64,000 nucleotides of DNA from Hyphococcus sp. (GTDB lineage: Bacteria; Pseudomonadota; Alphaproteobacteria; Caulobacterales; Parvularculaceae): positions 1 through 64,000 of the forward strand of contig JANQON010000010.1 in the NCBI GenBank assembly GCA_028289605.1, read 5' to 3'. Below are positions 52,641 to 63,328 of this stretch, one piece after another. The notes below the pieces were generated by a model. The model saw nothing but the letters and a program-made list of their open reading frames with translations. It did not search any database and was not told the DNA's origin. The first letter of the stretch is position 1. Each line of letters opens with the position of its first letter. The position numbers were made by a program, and so were the translations under genes.

Positions 52641-54221
52641 GTGACCGAGCTGATCAATACGATCGACGAGAGCGTTTCGCGCGAGCCAGGCGGCGAAGCG
52701 GCGCCCGTTTATCCGGGCGAAGACGTCGTTGACTCGTCTGCGGGCGGGTGTCACGGCGGCGCTGCGGAAATGCGCCGCGCGGCGGAGGCAGCTGGTAAGT
52801 CTGGCATCCTCGATCAATACGCCAAAGACTATCCGCAAGGCCCCCACGATCAACCGCAAAGTATGTGCCCCGCGTTTGGTTCATTGCGCGTGGGCCTGCG
52901 CATGAAACGGACGGCGACGATTCTGTCGGGGTCGGCATGTTGCGTATACGGATTGACATTCACGTCGCATTTCTACGGCGCCAAGCGGTCGGTCGGCTAT
53001 GTGCCTTTTAATTCCGAAACGCTCGTAACCGGAAAACTTTTTGAAGATATTAAAGAAGCGGTCGAACAGACCGCCGATCCGGAAAAATATGACGCCATCG
53101 TCGTCACCAATTTGTGCGTGCCGACGGCGTCCGGCGTGCCCCTGCGTCTCCTGCCGAAGAATATCAACGGCGTTCGCATCATCGGTATCGACGTTCCCGG
53201 ATTTGGCGTGCCGACTCACGCTGAAGCGAAAGACATTCTCGCCGGCGCGATGCTGAATTATGCGCGCCTTGAGGCGGAAGAAGGCCCGGTCCAGCGTCCC
53301 GCCAATGACGCGAGCGATGTACCGAGAGTCACTCTGCTCGGCGAGATGTTTCCGGCCGATCCAATCGGCATCGATCAGATGCTCAAGCCCCTGGGTCTCG
53401 CGGCGGGAGCTGTCGCGCCGACGCGCGAATGGCGAGAACTCTACGGCGCGCTCGACTGCGCCGCGGTCGCTGCGATCCATCCGTTCTACGCCGCGTCCGT
53501 GCGTGAATTCGAAGCGGCGGGGCGGCCGGTAATCGGATCGGCGCCGGTCGGGGTTGACGGAACCGCCGCATGGCTAGACGCCATCGGCGCCGCTTGCGGA
53601 GTCGACCGGTCGAACATCGACGCGGCCAAAAATGCATTCCTTCCGGCTATTGCCGGAGCGCTTGGCGCCGCGCCGGTCAAAGGCCGGGTAACGTTGTCCG
53701 GATACGAAGGATCAGAGCTGCTCGTCGCGCGCCTGCTGGTCGAGTCCGGCGCCGACCTTCGATATGTGGGAACGGCCTGTCCCCGAACGAAATGGTCGGA
53801 CCCGGATCGCGAATGGCTTGAAGCGAAAGGCGTTCACATTCAGTACCGGGCGTCACTGGAGCAAGACCTCGCCGCGTTCGAAGAGTTTAAGCCTGATCTC
53901 GCCATCGGGACGACGCCGGTTGTTCAAAAGGCGAAAGAATCAGCGACGCCGGCGCTCTATTTCACGAATTTGATTTCGGCGCGCCCTTTGATGGGGCCGG
54001 CGGGCGCGGGCTCGTTGGCGCAGGTGGTCAACGCCGCCATCGCCGGAAAAGCGCGGTTTGATCAGATGCGCGCCTTTTTCGAAGACGTTGGCGAGGGCGA
54101 TAAGTCCGGCGTCTGGGAAGATACGCCGGTGGTCAATACAGCGTTTCGTAACAAGCAACGTCGCAAGCTCGACATCAAGGCAAAGCGCGATGCGAATCTG
54201 GAGGCGCCGGTCGGATGCTGA
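52641..54221 (+). CDS. bchY: Chlorophyllide a reductase subunit BchY
   Basis: 526-residue alpha subunit of the COR catalytic complex (NifD-like), reducing ring B C7=C8. Cluster-binding Cys are seen in [19 protein letters not shown] and [10 protein letters not shown], followed by [18 protein letters not shown]. The GTG start lies 6 bp after bchX. It overlaps bchZ by 7 bp, giving tight stoichiometric coupling of the alpha and beta subunits. Confidence 0.96.
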   Translation: MTELINTIDESVSREPGGEAAPVYPGEDVVDSSAGGCHGGAAEMRRAAEAAGKSGILDQYAKDYPQGPHDQPQSMCPAFGSLRVGLRMKRTATILSGSACCVYGLTFTSHFYGAKRSVGYVPFNSETLVTGKLFEDIKEAVEQTADPEKYDAIVVTNLCVPTASGVPLRLLPKNINGVRIIGIDVPGFGVPTHAEAKDILAGAMLNYARLEAEEGPVQRPANDASDVPRVTLLGEMFPADPIGIDQMLKPLGLAAGAVAPTREWRELYGALDCAAVAAIHPFYAASVREFEAAGRPVIGSAPVGVDGTAAWLDAIGAACGVDRSNIDAAKNAFLPAIAGALGAAPVKGRVTLSGYEGSELLVARLLVESGADLRYVGTACPRTKWSDPDREWLEAKGVHIQYRASLEQDLAAFEEFKPDLAIGTTPVVQKAKESATPALYFTNLISARPLMGPAGAGSLAQVVNAAIAGKARFDQMRAFFEDVGEGDKSGVWEDTPVVNTAFRNKQRRKLDIKAKRDANLEAPVGC

Positions 54222-55672
54222 TCCAGGATCACGATAGAGCGGGCGGTTATTGGGGCGCGGTGTATGTTTTCACTGCGGTCAAGGGCCTGCAAGTCGTGAT
54301 TGACGGGCCCGTCGGATGCGAAAATCTCCCCGTGACGTCGGTTCTTCACTATACCGATGCGCTGCCGCCGCATGAATTGCCTATCGTTGTCACTGGTCTC
54401 GGCGAGGAAGAACTCGGCCAGCACGGCACCGAAAACGCCATGAAGCGTGCGCGAAACGTTCTTGATCCTGAGCTTCCGGCGGTCGTGGTGACAGGATCGA
54501 TTGCGGAGATGATTGGCGGCGGCGTGACGCCGGAAGGCTCGAACATTCAGCGCTTTCTGCCGCGCACGATTGACGAAGATCAGTGGCAGAGCGCTGATCG
54601 CGCGCTCCTGTGGTTATGGACCGAATATGGTCAGACCAAGGGCCGCGACCCCAAACCCCGAAAACGCAAGGAAAGCGAAAAGCCGAAGGTCAATATCATC
54701 GGCCCGTCTTACGGCATGTTCAACATGCCGTCCGACCTTCATGAAATCCGTCGGCTGGTCGAGGGCGTCGGCGCCGACGTCAATATGGTCTTTCCGCTTG
54801 GGACGCACATTGCTGACGTCGCCCGCCTGATCGATGCCGATGTCAATATCTGCATGTATCGGGAGTTCGGACGGTCCGTGTGCGAAGCGCTGGGTAAACC
54901 GTATGTCCAGGCGCCAATCGGACTGCATTCGACCACGAAGTTTTTGCGCAAGCTCGGCGAGCTCACGGGCCTTGATCCTGAACCCTTCATCGAAAAAGAA
55001 AAGCATACGACCCTTAAGCCTCTTTGGGATTTGTGGCGGTCGGTGACGCAGGATTTCTTTGGAACAGCGAATTTCGGCGTCGCCGCCAACGAGACATACG
55101 CCCGCGGCCTGAAAAACTTTCTGGAAAACGACCTTGGTCTGCCGTGCGCTTTTTCGTTTTCCCGCGTTGCAGGGCGCAAACCGGATAACGACGCCGTACG
55201 CGACGCCATCGGCGCCGGCGCGCCCTTCGTCGTCTTCGGCAGCTTTAACGAACGCATGTATCTGCAGGAAGTCGGCGCCCGTTCCGTATACATTCCGGCC
55301 TCTTTCCCTGGCGCAGTCATTCGTCGTCATACGGGAACGCCGTTTATGGGATACGCCGGGGCGTCCTATGTGATCCAGGAATATTGCAACGGACTGTTCG
55401 ATGCGCTGTTCCACATTCTTCCTTTAGGCGCTGATCTCGACAAGACGCAGGCGACCCCCTCGCGCATGCTCAAGCAGCTGCCGTGGGACGACGAAGCAAG
55501 CCGCAGTCTCGACCAATGTGTTGAAACTTTCCCTGTCCTGACCCGCATCTCGGCGGCGAAACGTCTACGCGATCACGCGGAGTCGCAAGCGCGTCGCGCA
55601 GAGGAACCGCAAGTCACCGCAGCGCGCGTTGCGGCCAGTTATGAAGCGTTGAGAGGCATGAAGGCGGCGTAA
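54215..55672 (+). CDS. bchZ: Chlorophyllide a reductase subunit BchZ
   Basis: 485-residue beta subunit of COR (NifK-like). Motifs are [35 protein letters not shown] (cluster Cys), [26 protein letters not shown] and the C-terminal PCP-red-like helix [20 protein letters not shown]. With BchX and BchY it converts chlorophyllide a toward bacteriochlorophyllide. The pufQ gene follows at 31 bp, so bchZ read-through (superoperon) into puf is likely. Confidence 0.96.
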   Translation: MLIQDHDRAGGYWGAVYVFTAVKGLQVVIDGPVGCENLPVTSVLHYTDALPPHELPIVVTGLGEEELGQHGTENAMKRARNVLDPELPAVVVTGSIAEMIGGGVTPEGSNIQRFLPRTIDEDQWQSADRALLWLWTEYGQTKGRDPKPRKRKESEKPKVNIIGPSYGMFNMPSDLHEIRRLVEGVGADVNMVFPLGTHIADVARLIDADVNICMYREFGRSVCEALGKPYVQAPIGLHSTTKFLRKLGELTGLDPEPFIEKEKHTTLKPLWDLWRSVTQDFFGTANFGVAANETYARGLKNFLENDLGLPCAFSFSRVAGRKPDNDAVRDAIGAGAPFVVFGSFNERMYLQEVGARSVYIPASFPGAVIRRHTGTPFMGYAGASYVIQEYCNGLFDALFHILPLGADLDKTQATPSRMLKQLPWDDEASRSLDQCVETFPVLTRISAAKRLRDHAESQARRAEEPQVTAARVAASYEALRGMKAA

Positions 55673-55703
55673 CCAGAACGCATTAATACGTAGGAGGCGA
55701 ACG

Positions 55704-55922
55704 ATGGCCCAGGCAGTCTTAACTGAAGAGCGCAATCCTCACCAAGGCGATCGCGCAGAGTACAGGCTCTATGTCTTCGCTTTCTATCCGCTTTGTTTCG
55801 CAGCGGCGTTGATCGGCCGGCTCGTTCGGAAACGCGTATCCCATGCACGGCGCGGAAGCGTATTCCATGAAGCCGCCGACATGGCGCAGAGCGTTATCCC
55901 GTGGGTGTTCTCAGGACGATGA
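55704..55922 (+). CDS. pufQ: PufQ, bacteriochlorophyll/puf complex assembly protein
   Basis: 72-residue protein with one transmembrane helix (EYRLYVFAFYPLCFAAALIGRL) followed by a basic segment and the C-terminal FHEAADMAQSVIPWVFS, which matches the RAWADARAITPMIFSA-type end of PufQ. PufQ is thought to carry bacteriochlorophyll intermediates to sites of complex assembly. AGGAGG lies 6 bases before the ATG. It lies between bchZ and pufB, as in Rhodobacter. Confidence 0.85.
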   Translation: MAQAVLTEERNPHQGDRAEYRLYVFAFYPLCFAAALIGRLVRKRVSHARRGSVFHEAADMAQSVIPWVFSGR

Positions 55923-56027
55923 ATACCCCCGTTCAACAGTTTTGACGGGCGATTTGTCCGCCAAAAGCCCGAGGTCGCAGGGTAAGGCGTGCGACGAAGA
56001 CCGATGGTCAAAACAAGGAGGTAACAT

Positions 56028-56270
56028 ATGGCTAGTGACACGCCGGCTAGGTCTGAGTCGTTGTCTGGACTGACGCCGGCTGAGGCTCAAGAGTTTCACA
56101 AGTACTTTATGCAGGGATTTATTGGGTTCGTTATTCTCTCAATAATCGCGCATATCCTGGTCGCTGTGCTGTGGCGCTGGCCGTGGTTTCCCAATGAAGA
56201 TGGAACCTATGGTTCCTTGCTCGAGGGAACACGTCACGCTGCAATCCAGCTAAGCCAATTCGTTTCATAG
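56028..56270 (+). CDS. pufB: Light-harvesting 1 (LH1) beta polypeptide
   Basis: 80-residue antenna polypeptide. The N-terminal [20 protein letters not shown] and the central helix with bacteriochlorophyll-binding His in [15 protein letters not shown] are LH1-beta hallmarks. The C-terminus after WPWF is extended by about 27 residues (starting PNEDGTYGS), longer than in most LH1 beta chains. A near-perfect AAGGAGGT precedes the ATG. The 105-bp gap after pufQ contains weak hairpins. Confidence 0.94.
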   Translation: MASDTPARSESLSGLTPAEAQEFHKYFMQGFIGFVILSIIAHILVAVLWRWPWFPNEDGTYGSLLEGTRHAAIQLSQFVS

Positions 56271-56282
56271 GGAGCTATTGAT

Positions 56283-56471
56283 ATGTGGAGAATTTGGCTC
56301 TTGTTTGATCCGCGAAGGGCGTTGATTGCTGTTCTGGCTTTCGCATTCTTGATGGTGATGCTCATGCATTTCATCATGCTAAGCACGGAACGATTCAATT
56401 TTCTTGGCGGTTCTACTGCAACGGATACGGCTGCAATTAGCGCGCCGATCGAAACGGTTCGGCCGACTTAA
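56283..56471 (+). CDS. pufA: Light-harvesting 1 (LH1) alpha polypeptide
   Basis: 62-residue antenna polypeptide. MWRIWLLFDPRRALIAVLAF and the helix ending MLMHFIMLSTERFNFL (His ligand for bacteriochlorophyll) define it as LH1 alpha. It pairs with PufB around the reaction centre. GGGAG lies about 9 bases before the ATG. A strong hairpin follows, separating pufBA from pufLM. Confidence 0.95.
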   Translation: MWRIWLLFDPRRALIAVLAFAFLMVMLMHFIMLSTERFNFLGGSTATDTAAISAPIETVRPT

Positions 56472-56478
56472 CAAGCAA

Positions 56479-56523
56479 GGCGCAGTCGGCATATCCGCGC
56501 CGCATGCGGCTGTCGACTGCGCC
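56479..56523 (+). terminator. pufA-pufL intercistronic hairpin (attenuator / mRNA stabiliser)
   Basis: Perfect 10-bp stem GGCGCAGTCG / CGACTGCGCC with a 25-base loop that contains its own small palindrome, in the 154-bp gap between pufA and pufL. There is no T run. In Rhodobacter the equivalent hairpin protects the pufBA 3' end and gives LH1 excess over reaction centre. Confidence 0.75.
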
Positions 56524-56625
56524 ACCGTCTAGGACGTGACGTTGCGAAGTTTCTAACAGGGATACGACCAGGAAAACGCCAGAAACGGCGAGCAGACTGG
56601 TGAGCTTACATGAAAGGGTGCTCAC

Positions 56626-57450
56626 ATGGCGTTGCTAAGCTTTGAGAGAAAATACAGGGTGCGCGGAGGCACGTTAATCGGCGGCGACCTGTTTGATTTC
56701 TGGGTTGGCCCTTTTTATGTGGGCTTTTTTGGCGTCACGACGTTGTTCTTCGCCACGCTTGGAACAGCGCTCATATTCTACGGCGCCGCCCTTGGCGACA
56801 CATGGAATCCGTGGCTCATCAGCATTGATCCGCCAGACATTAGTTACGGGCTGGCGCTAGCGCCGTTAAAAGAAGGCGGGCTGTGGCAGATTATCACGAT
56901 TTGCGCCACGGGCGCGTTCGTTTCCTGGGCGCTGCGGGAAGTGGAGATCTGCCGCAAACTCGGCATTGGCTATCACGTGCCGATCGCATTCGGCGTCGCC
57001 ATTTTCGCCTATGTCACATTGGTGATTATCAGGCCGTTCTTAATGGGCGCATGGGGACACGGGTTTCCTTACGGTATCATGACTCATCTCGATTGGGTGT
57101 CGAACGTCGGATATCAGTATGGAAACTTCCACTATAATCCCGCGCACATGGTGGCGATTACCTTTTTCTTCACGACGACGCTCGCGTTGGCGTTGCATGG
57201 CGGCGCTATTCTATCAGCGACGAACCCCGGCGGCGATGAAGAGGTCAAGACGCCCGAACATGAAAACACATTCTTCAGGGACTTCATGGGCTATTCCATC
57301 GGGACGCTCGGCATCCATCGCCTCGGTCTCTTTCTCGCATTGAACGCCGGCTTTTGGAGCGCGGTCTGCATCGTCATCAGCGGACCGTTCTATGAAGGCT
57401 CATGGATCGAATGGTGGAACTGGTGGCGCAATATTCCGATTTGGAATTAG
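56626..57450 (+). CDS. pufL: Photosynthetic reaction centre L subunit
   Basis: 274-residue five-helix membrane protein. It starts [20 protein letters not shown]; bacteriochlorophyll and iron ligands lie in [38 protein letters not shown] and [20 protein letters not shown]. It is of normal length. It binds the special pair, accessory pigments and quinones with PufM. AAGGG lies 9 bases before the ATG, and pufM follows at 15 bp. Confidence 0.98.
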   Translation: MALLSFERKYRVRGGTLIGGDLFDFWVGPFYVGFFGVTTLFFATLGTALIFYGAALGDTWNPWLISIDPPDISYGLALAPLKEGGLWQIITICATGAFVSWALREVEICRKLGIGYHVPIAFGVAIFAYVTLVIIRPFLMGAWGHGFPYGIMTHLDWVSNVGYQYGNFHYNPAHMVAITFFFTTTLALALHGGAILSATNPGGDEEVKTPEHENTFFRDFMGYSIGTLGIHRLGLFLALNAGFWSAVCIVISGPFYEGSWIEWWNWWRNIPIWN

Positions 57451-57465
57451 GAGGAGCCTTCTATC

Positions 57466-58389
57466 ATGGCTGATTATCAAAACATTCTGACCCAGGTTCA
57501 GGTGCGCGGCCACTATGATCCGGGGGTTGAATTGCCGGCCGGGGATTGGTCGCGAGACCACATCAAAAAATTCAGCCACTTTCTCGGCAGAATCGGCGAT
57601 GCGCAAATCGGGCCCGTTTATCTGGGTTTTACGGGCGTTGCGTCGCTGCTTTGCGGCATTACGGCGATTGAAATCATCGGCCTTAACATGTGGGCCAGCG
57701 TCGGGTGGGATCCGCTGAAGTTTATCGGCCTGTTGCCCTGGTTGTCCCTTGATGCGCCGTTGCCGGAACACGGGCTGAGCGTTCTGCCGCCGTTAGACGA
57801 AGGCGGCTGGTGGTTGATCGCCGGCTTCTTCCTGACGGCGTCGATCATTCTTTGGTGGATACGCAGTTATCGACGCGCCATTCAACTCAAGATGGGCACG
57901 CATGTATGTTGGGCGTTCGCGGCGGCAATTTGGCTGTATCTCGTGGTCGGCTTTATTCGTCCGATCATGATGGGCTCCTGGAGCGAAGCGGTGCCGTTCG
58001 GCATATTCTCGCATCTGGACTGGACCAATAACTTTTCGCTGATTTACGGAAATCTGTTCTACAATCCGTTCCACATGCTCTCGATCGTGTTCCTTTACGG
58101 GTCCGTGCTGCTCTTCGCCATGCACGGTGCGACGATTCTCGCCGTCGGGCGCTACGGCGGCGAACGTGAGATCGAACAGATCGTCGATCGCGGCACGGCG
58201 TCTGAACGGGCCGCGCTGTTCTGGCGCTGGACCATGGGGTTCAACGCCTCCATGGAATCAATTCACCGCTGGGCCTGGTGGTTTGCGATCCTCTGCCCGA
58301 TTACCGGCGGCATCGGCATTCTGCTCACCGGCACCGTCGTGGACAACTGGTTCCTCTGGGGTGCGGAAAACGGCTTTGCCCGGTTCTAA
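57466..58389 (+). CDS. pufM: Photosynthetic reaction centre M subunit
   Basis: 307-residue five-helix partner of PufL. Characteristic segments are [55 protein letters not shown] and [20 protein letters not shown]. Normal length without C-terminal extension. AGGAGG precedes the ATG. A terminator follows and there is no pufC (tetrahaem cytochrome), so the reaction centre must use a separate cytochrome donor. Confidence 0.98.
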   Translation: MADYQNILTQVQVRGHYDPGVELPAGDWSRDHIKKFSHFLGRIGDAQIGPVYLGFTGVASLLCGITAIEIIGLNMWASVGWDPLKFIGLLPWLSLDAPLPEHGLSVLPPLDEGGWWLIAGFFLTASIILWWIRSYRRAIQLKMGTHVCWAFAAAIWLYLVVGFIRPIMMGSWSEAVPFGIFSHLDWTNNFSLIYGNLFYNPFHMLSIVFLYGSVLLFAMHGATILAVGRYGGEREIEQIVDRGTASERAALFWRWTMGFNASMESIHRWAWWFAILCPITGGIGILLTGTVVDNWFLWGAENGFARF

Positions 58390-58421
58390 ACCGCCGCCAA
58401 TTGCTTCCACCCAACCTATGG

Positions 58422-58456
58422 CCGTGCCGGTTCGATGCACCGGCGCGGTTTTTTTA
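58422..58456 (+). terminator. Rho-independent terminator of the puf operon
   Basis: CCGTGCCGGT / ACCGGCGCGG stem (one mismatch) with a 7-base loop, followed by seven T. Confidence 0.9.
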
Positions 58457-58501
58457 AACACTGCGATGACGGTGGCATGACTGAGCGCGTAGGGTAGCTA
58501 A

Positions 58502-59518
58502 ATGTCCTTACAGCAAACAAAAATGCAACGGCCAAAACGGGTTATGTTGATCGGCGCCACGGGAACGATTGGACAGGCGGCCGCACGCGCGCTTGTCGCC
58601 CGCGGTCATGACGTCGTTTGCTTTATCCGGCCGCGCTCTGGCGTGGGCGGCGGGCAAAAACCTGACGAAGCGGCGACGCGACTTGACGGCGCCGCCATAC
58701 GCGTCGGCGATGTTCTCGATCCCGTCTCTCTTCAGCGCGACGGTTTTTGCGGCGAACGGTTCGACGCGCTTGTTTCCTGCCTCGCCTCGCGCACGGGCGC
58801 GCCTAAGGACGCCTGGGCGATCGACTATCAGGCTCATTCGGATGCGCTTGCCGTTGCTAGGCAAGCAGGTGTTGCACATATGGTTCTGCTTTCCGCGATG
58901 TGCGTGCAGAAACCGAAGCTTGCCTTTCAGAGAGCGAAACTCGCGTTTGAGAAAGAGCTGATCGAATCGGGCCTAGACTATTCGATTGTCAGGCCGACGG
59001 CCTTTTTCAAATCGCTCTCCGGCCAGGTGGAGCGGGTCAAAGCCGGCAAACCCTATTTGATGTTTGGAAATGGCGAGCTGACCGCGTGCAAACCGATCAG
59101 CGACAACGATCTGGGCGCCTACATCGCCGACTGCGTCAACGATGAACGACGTCGCAATTGCATACTGCCGATCGGCGGACCGGGCAAAGCAATCACGCCG
59201 AAAGAGCAGGGCGACGCATTGTTTTCGCTTTTGGGCCGGAAACCGCGATATTCCCGCGCGCCCGTCGCATTCTTAGATGTCGCTATTGGATGTTTGAGCG
59301 GGCTTAGCCGTTTTTTCCCATCCCTTGAAGTCAAAGCCGAACTCGCGCGCATCGGGCGGTACTATGCAACCGAATCGATGCTTGTGTATGACGTCGCTGC
59401 GGCGCGGTACGACGCAGAGAAAACGCCGTCGACAGGAACCGAGACGCTTTTTGATTTCTATGCACGCTTAATTGATGGGGAAGCGTCGGTCGACAGAGGA
59501 GACCACGCCGTTTTGTAA
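58502..59518 (+). CDS. bciA: Divinyl chlorophyllide a 8-vinyl-reductase BciA
   Basis: 338-residue NADPH-dependent atypical SDR that reduces the C8-vinyl group. The dinucleotide motif is MLIGATGTIGQAAARALV. The BciA signature blocks VLLSAMCVQKPKLAFQRAKL, SIVRPTAFFKSLSGQVERV and IGGPGKAITPKEQG are all present. The start at 58502 follows AGGG; an in-frame ATG seven codons on is an alternative. It lies behind the puf terminator, so it probably has its own promoter or a partial read-through. Confidence 0.94.
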   Translation: MSLQQTKMQRPKRVMLIGATGTIGQAAARALVARGHDVVCFIRPRSGVGGGQKPDEAATRLDGAAIRVGDVLDPVSLQRDGFCGERFDALVSCLASRTGAPKDAWAIDYQAHSDALAVARQAGVAHMVLLSAMCVQKPKLAFQRAKLAFEKELIESGLDYSIVRPTAFFKSLSGQVERVKAGKPYLMFGNGELTACKPISDNDLGAYIADCVNDERRRNCILPIGGPGKAITPKEQGDALFSLLGRKPRYSRAPVAFLDVAIGCLSGLSRFFPSLEVKAELARIGRYYATESMLVYDVAAARYDAEKTPSTGTETLFDFYARLIDGEASVDRGDHAVL

Positions 59519-59559
59519 CATCAGGCGACCTTGCGGTTGCGAGACCTGTAAGATTCGAT

Positions 59560-60123
59560 TCACGACGGTTTCGCCGAAACCGTCACCGTCATCACGGGCA
59601 GACCCAACAATTTGGCGCGGCCCGTATTGCTGACGGCGCCGTTGGGTCCGGCGTGAAACGCATCAGAGTATTGAAACGTCAGCCCATTCAGGCGGAGATG
59701 ATAGTCGATCACGAATAATCCGTCTTCAACACGGCCAGGACGCAGTTGTTCAATGTCGTCCGCTTCCATTGCAACGCCATCGGCCGTGTCCCAAAGGCTC
59801 CATTCGCGGTTTTCTTGATCGCCGTTGTCAAAGGTCAGCGACTCTCGGAATATCAAAACGCCGCGTTCAACCGCGCCCTCTGACTCGATGACGACATCGC
59901 GTTTCAACAGTCCGAAAAAACCACGCACCGAACCGTTCCAACTCTTGCGCCCGCCGAGACAGGTGATTGCAAGACGCATCGCGTCTGAAGCCGGTCTTTC
60001 ATTTTCCTTTGTTTGCGGTTGCGCCGGGTCGACCGACGGCGATGCACGCTCACCGTGAGGGTCAGTCGCCTTGCCGTCAAAAGAGAACAACTCATCTTCG
60101 CGATCAGCGGATACTGCCATCAA
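59560..60123 (-). CDS. DUF3833-like protein of unknown function
   Basis: 187-residue protein. The first 65 residues are polar and of low complexity. From GSVRGFFGLLKRDVVIE on, the pattern RESLTFDNGDQENREWSL, then DYHLRLNGLTFQYSDAF and KLLGLPVMTVTVSA resembles the DUF3833 beta-barrel family (lipocalin-like). No signal peptide is seen, although family members are often lipoproteins. It sits downstream of hemA on the same strand, and a CGT-N12-ACA box lies 14 bp before its start, suggesting PpsR control and a role in photosynthesis. Confidence 0.6.
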   Translation of the reverse strand: MMAVSADREDELFSFDGKATDPHGERASPSVDPAQPQTKENERPASDAMRLAITCLGGRKSWNGSVRGFFGLLKRDVVIESEGAVERGVLIFRESLTFDNGDQENREWSLWDTADGVAMEADDIEQLRPGRVEDGLFVIDYHLRLNGLTFQYSDAFHAGPNGAVSNTGRAKLLGLPVMTVTVSAKPS

Positions 60124-60136
60124 TGCCTCCGCATGT

Positions 60137-60154
60137 TGTATCTATCTAGATACG
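60137..60154 (-). promoter_or_regulatory. Candidate single PpsR/CrtJ box before the DUF3833-like gene
   Basis: Read on the minus strand, the site is CGT-N12-ACA, the same variant as box 1 at crtE and at bchC. It surrounds a GTATCT-N4-AGATAC dyad. It is single, without the second box 8 bp away, so the assignment is weaker than for the other two sites. Confidence 0.4.
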
Positions 60155-60233
60155 AATCCCTAAACGCCGCGGATGACTTCGGGGCGCGAAAAACACTACG
60201 CTTGGCGTCGGTTTTTCAGTGTTTGGATATCAA

Positions 60234-61448
60234 TTACGCCACCTGCCGCGCCAATGCGCATTCCGACCAGATTTCTGAAAGCGCCGCGACCAGGCGCTCG
60301 ATATCAAGATCGGAATGAACCGGCGACGGCGTGATGCGCAATCGTTCGGTTCCCTTCGGCACGGTTGGATAGTTGATGGGCTGCACGTAGATGCCGTGGT
60401 TCGCCATCAACCAGTCGGAGATCCATTTGCACTTGATCGGGTCTTTCACCATTACCGGTACAATGTGGCTCGGGTTATCGAGGGTTGGTATGCCGATGGC
60501 GTTCAGTTTTTGGCGCACCTTGGCGACGCGGTCGCGTTGGGCGAGACGTTCAACGTCGCTCGATTTGAGGTGCTGGATCGACGCCAACGCGCCGGCGGCG
60601 ACGGCCGGCGGCAACGCAGTCGTGAAAATAAAGCCGCTCGCAAAACTGCGTATAAAGTCGCAAAGCGACGTAGAGGCTGCAATGTACCCGCCGAGAACGC
60701 CGAACGCTTTGCCGAGCGTGCCCTCTATAACGGTCAGGCGGTCCATCAGTCCCTCGCGTTCCGCGATGCCGCCGCCGCGGGGACCATAAAGGCCGACCGC
60801 GTGGACTTCGTCGAGATAGGTCATCGCGTTGTACTTTTCCGCGACGTCGCAGAACTCAGCAATCGGTGCAATGTCGCCGTCCATGGAATAGACGGATTCA
60901 AATGCGATCAATTTCGGCGCGTCCGGATCGTCCTGCCGGATGAGGCGCTCCAGATCCTCCGGATCATTGTGCCTGAAGATCCGCTTTTGCGCTTTGGAAT
61001 GGCGAATGCCCTCGATCATCGAAGCATGATTGAGACTATCGGAGTAAACGATGCAGCCCGGAATGCGCGAGGCGAGCGTACCAAGCGCCGCCCAGTTGGA
61101 CACATATCCTGATGTGAATATGAGCGCCGATTCTTTGCCGTGGAGGTCGGCAAGCTCGCGCTCCAAAAGAACGTGATAATGATTGGTGCCGGAAATGTTA
61201 CGCGTGCCGCCCGCGCCCGCGCCGCATTTTTCGATGGCGTCATGCATCGCGTTCGTAACTTTGGCGTGCTGGCCCATGCCGAGATAATCGTTTGAGCACC
61301 AGACCGTGACGTGATCCGGACCGATCTCGCCATGATTAGCGGCGTTCGGAAAAGCGCCGGCTTTGCGTTCAATGTCAGCGAATACACGGTAGTTGCCTTC
61401 CTCGCGCAACTGATCGAGCTCATTGTTGAAAAAGGATTCGTAGTTCAT
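60234..61448 (-). CDS. hemA: 5-Aminolevulinate synthase
   Basis: 404-residue PLP enzyme condensing glycine and succinyl-CoA to ALA (Shemin pathway), the first step of tetrapyrrole supply. Motifs are [53 protein letters not shown] and the PLP Lys in GTLGKAFG. The start at 61448 (MNYESFF) follows GGAGG at 7 bases; the MEAK start upstream overlaps that ribosome site. It overlaps the puhE stop by 4 bp, so expression is tied to the puh-acsF operon. Confidence 0.96.
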   Translation of the reverse strand: MNYESFFNNELDQLREEGNYRVFADIERKAGAFPNAANHGEIGPDHVTVWCSNDYLGMGQHAKVTNAMHDAIEKCGAGAGGTRNISGTNHYHVLLERELADLHGKESALIFTSGYVSNWAALGTLASRIPGCIVYSDSLNHASMIEGIRHSKAQKRIFRHNDPEDLERLIRQDDPDAPKLIAFESVYSMDGDIAPIAEFCDVAEKYNAMTYLDEVHAVGLYGPRGGGIAEREGLMDRLTVIEGTLGKAFGVLGGYIAASTSLCDFIRSFASGFIFTTALPPAVAAGALASIQHLKSSDVERLAQRDRVAKVRQKLNAIGIPTLDNPSHIVPVMVKDPIKCKWISDWLMANHGIYVQPINYPTVPKGTERLRITPSPVHSDLDIERLVAALSEIWSECALARQVA

Positions 61449-62248
61449 CTTCGCCTCCATTTAGATGAAGTCATTTTTGTCGTTGTTGATTGAGAAGGGC
61501 GCACCGCCCATTTCCAGAGCGCCGCATCGGGCAAAGGCAGAATGAGCGCCCAGTGTTCGAGAACGGCGAGAGCCGCAAGCGTCGCAATCATGATCAAGCC
61601 CGCAGACGGAAAGGTGTCGAGGGGCGTTACCGCAGCATGATACAGAATGACGGCCGCAACAGATGTAACCATCGTGATGGCGATCGGCACAAAGGTCGAG
61701 ATCGAGCGTTTCTGGAAGTAGCTTTTCAGGTAGCCGAGATGGGCGGGTAAGAAGTGATCTGCGATATTCGGCGCGCCAAAAAAGACAATCAACTTAGCGC
61801 TGATCCGCATACCCCACAACAGAAAGAACGTCCACGCAGCGATCTGGTTTACAGCGCCCCAACTCATTATCAAAATCAGACATCCGTGAACGGCGATGAC
61901 CAATTCATGGTGGATTACGGTCTTCGTCGACGCGACAAATCGCGGCCACGTCGCCAGACCCGGAGGACAGGGCGCCTTACGCGGGCCGCTGATGTAGCCG
62001 AGCAGGAACATCACTTCATGCCAGGCCCACAGCGCCACGCCCGCGGCGAAGCCGGCATAGGCTGCCGCCGTCGTTGTGTCTGACCGCAACGAGAGCATTA
62101 CAATCGTTGCGCCGGCCAGCAGCGTCGTTGCGCCGAGGGCAGTCCACTTAAAGGTGTGTTTAGGCAGGCCGATCAGCCACAGAATTGCGCCAGTGCTGAA
62201 CCACCAGAGCAAAGCTGCAAACAAAATGGGCTGAAGAATGTCGGCCAT
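61445..62248 (-). CDS. puhE: Photosynthetic complex assembly protein PuhE
   Basis: 267-residue protein with about seven transmembrane helices. Segments [42 protein letters not shown] and [26 protein letters not shown] are typical of PuhE, needed for efficient reaction-centre assembly and bacteriochlorophyll control. I chose the ATG at 62248 over the adjacent TTG. It lies 6 bp after acsF and overlaps hemA, in the order conserved in phototrophic alphaproteobacteria. Confidence 0.9.
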   Translation of the reverse strand: MADILQPILFAALLWWFSTGAILWLIGLPKHTFKWTALGATTLLAGATIVMLSLRSDTTTAAAYAGFAAGVALWAWHEVMFLLGYISGPRKAPCPPGLATWPRFVASTKTVIHHELVIAVHGCLILIMSWGAVNQIAAWTFFLLWGMRISAKLIVFFGAPNIADHFLPAHLGYLKSYFQKRSISTFVPIAITMVTSVAAVILYHAAVTPLDTFPSAGLIMIATLAALAVLEHWALILPLPDAALWKWAVRPSQSTTTKMTSSKWRRR

Positions 62249-62254
62249 CAAAAG

Positions 62255-63328
62255 TTACCAAACCGGCTCTAATCGCGTGCGTTCCGGAAGCGTGTTGCGT
62301 TTCGGCTTCATGAAAAACAGCCGTGCGAATGCGGCCCCGGCGGCAAGTCCGAGCCCTGCGCGCTTCAACAAGGCGAGCGGGCCTTTGTCTTTAATTGCTT
62401 CCATCTTGTCAGCGGCGGCTCGAAGACTTTCAAGCGCTTGATAGAATTGCGGATTATCGAGGTCGAGTTCGACCGGAAAGACCTGGCGTGAAATCTGCGT
62501 TGTCAGGCGAAAGACGTCTTTGTCATATTCGGTGGGATCAAGACCCAGCGCCTTGTGGAAGGCGGGTCGACGGTGGTCGCGCACATACATCGTCGCAAAT
62601 ACGGCAAGCAGAAAGAACCGTATCCAGAGTTTATTAGCGCCGGACAGCAGTTTCGGGTCTGCGCGCATGAGCAACGCAAAGGCTTCGCCATGGCGGAACT
62701 CGTCGTTGCACCACTCTTTGAACCACTTGAATATCGGATGAAAGCGCAGCTCCGGATGGCGCTCCAGCTGGCGATAAATCGTGATATAGCGCGCATATCC
62801 GATCTTCTCGGAAAGATAGACACTGTAAAAGATAAACTTCGGTTTGAAGAAGTGGTACTTCTTTGTCTTGGTCAGGAAGCCCAGATCGATGCCGATCCCG
62901 AAGTCTTTCAAGACGTGATTGATAAAGCCGGCATGGCGCGCTTCATCGCGGCTCATATACTTGAAGAGCGCTTTGATGTCGGGATTCTTCACCTGTTTGA
63001 CGATTTCAGCGTAAAGCACGCAGCCGGAAAATTCCGCTGTCAAGGAGCTGACAAGAAAGTCCACAAACTCGTGGCGGAGATCGGGCGGCAACGTATGGAG
63101 AATGTTGTCGAACTCGTCCGTACGCTTGAAATGGCCCTTGTTGTTGTCTTCCTCGAGTTCGGCGATCAGCGCGTCCCATTCTTTGCGGACCGGCGTCACG
63201 TCGATTTTGTCCATGGCGTCGAAATCGGTCGTGTAAAACCGCGGGCTCAAAATGGTTTCCGTCGTAGCGGCTTGGTTGGTGTCGAATTCCTGAGACGCGG
63301 CGAGTTCTTCTAAGGATTCAGGCATCAT
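62255..63328 (-). CDS. acsF: Aerobic Mg-protoporphyrin IX monomethyl ester oxidative cyclase
   Basis: 357-residue di-iron monooxygenase forming ring E with O2. The iron-binding E-x2-H motifs are [10 protein letters not shown] and [10 protein letters not shown], with the preceding carboxylates in [15 protein letters not shown] hydrophobic C-terminal segment ([20 protein letters not shown]) may tether it to the membrane. AGGAGA lies 3 bases before the ATG at 63328, which overlaps the orf100 stop (ATGA). Presence of this O2-dependent cyclase implies pigment synthesis under oxic conditions. Confidence 0.96.
   Translation of the reverse strand: MMPESLEELAASQEFDTNQAATTETILSPRFYTTDFDAMDKIDVTPVRKEWDALIAELEEDNNKGHFKRTDEFDNILHTLPPDLRHEFVDFLVSSLTAEFSGCVLYAEIVKQVKNPDIKALFKYMSRDEARHAGFINHVLKDFGIGIDLGFLTKTKKYHFFKPKFIFYSVYLSEKIGYARYITIYRQLERHPELRFHPIFKWFKEWCNDEFRHGEAFALLMRADPKLLSGANKLWIRFFLLAVFATMYVRDHRRPAFHKALGLDPTEYDKDVFRLTTQISRQVFPVELDLDNPQFYQALESLRAAADKMEAIKDKGPLALLKRAGLGLAAGAAFARLFFMKPKRNTLPERTRLEPVW

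Noticed and set aside
55923..56027. PpsR box or strong promoter between pufQ and pufB
   Set aside because: TGT at about 55956 is not followed by ACA at the right distance; expression probably comes from upstream promoters.
60189..60225. Terminator after hemA
   Set aside because: An AAACACT/AGTGTTT inverted repeat followed by T residues exists on the minus strand, but the loop is over 20 bases; too weak to list as a feature.
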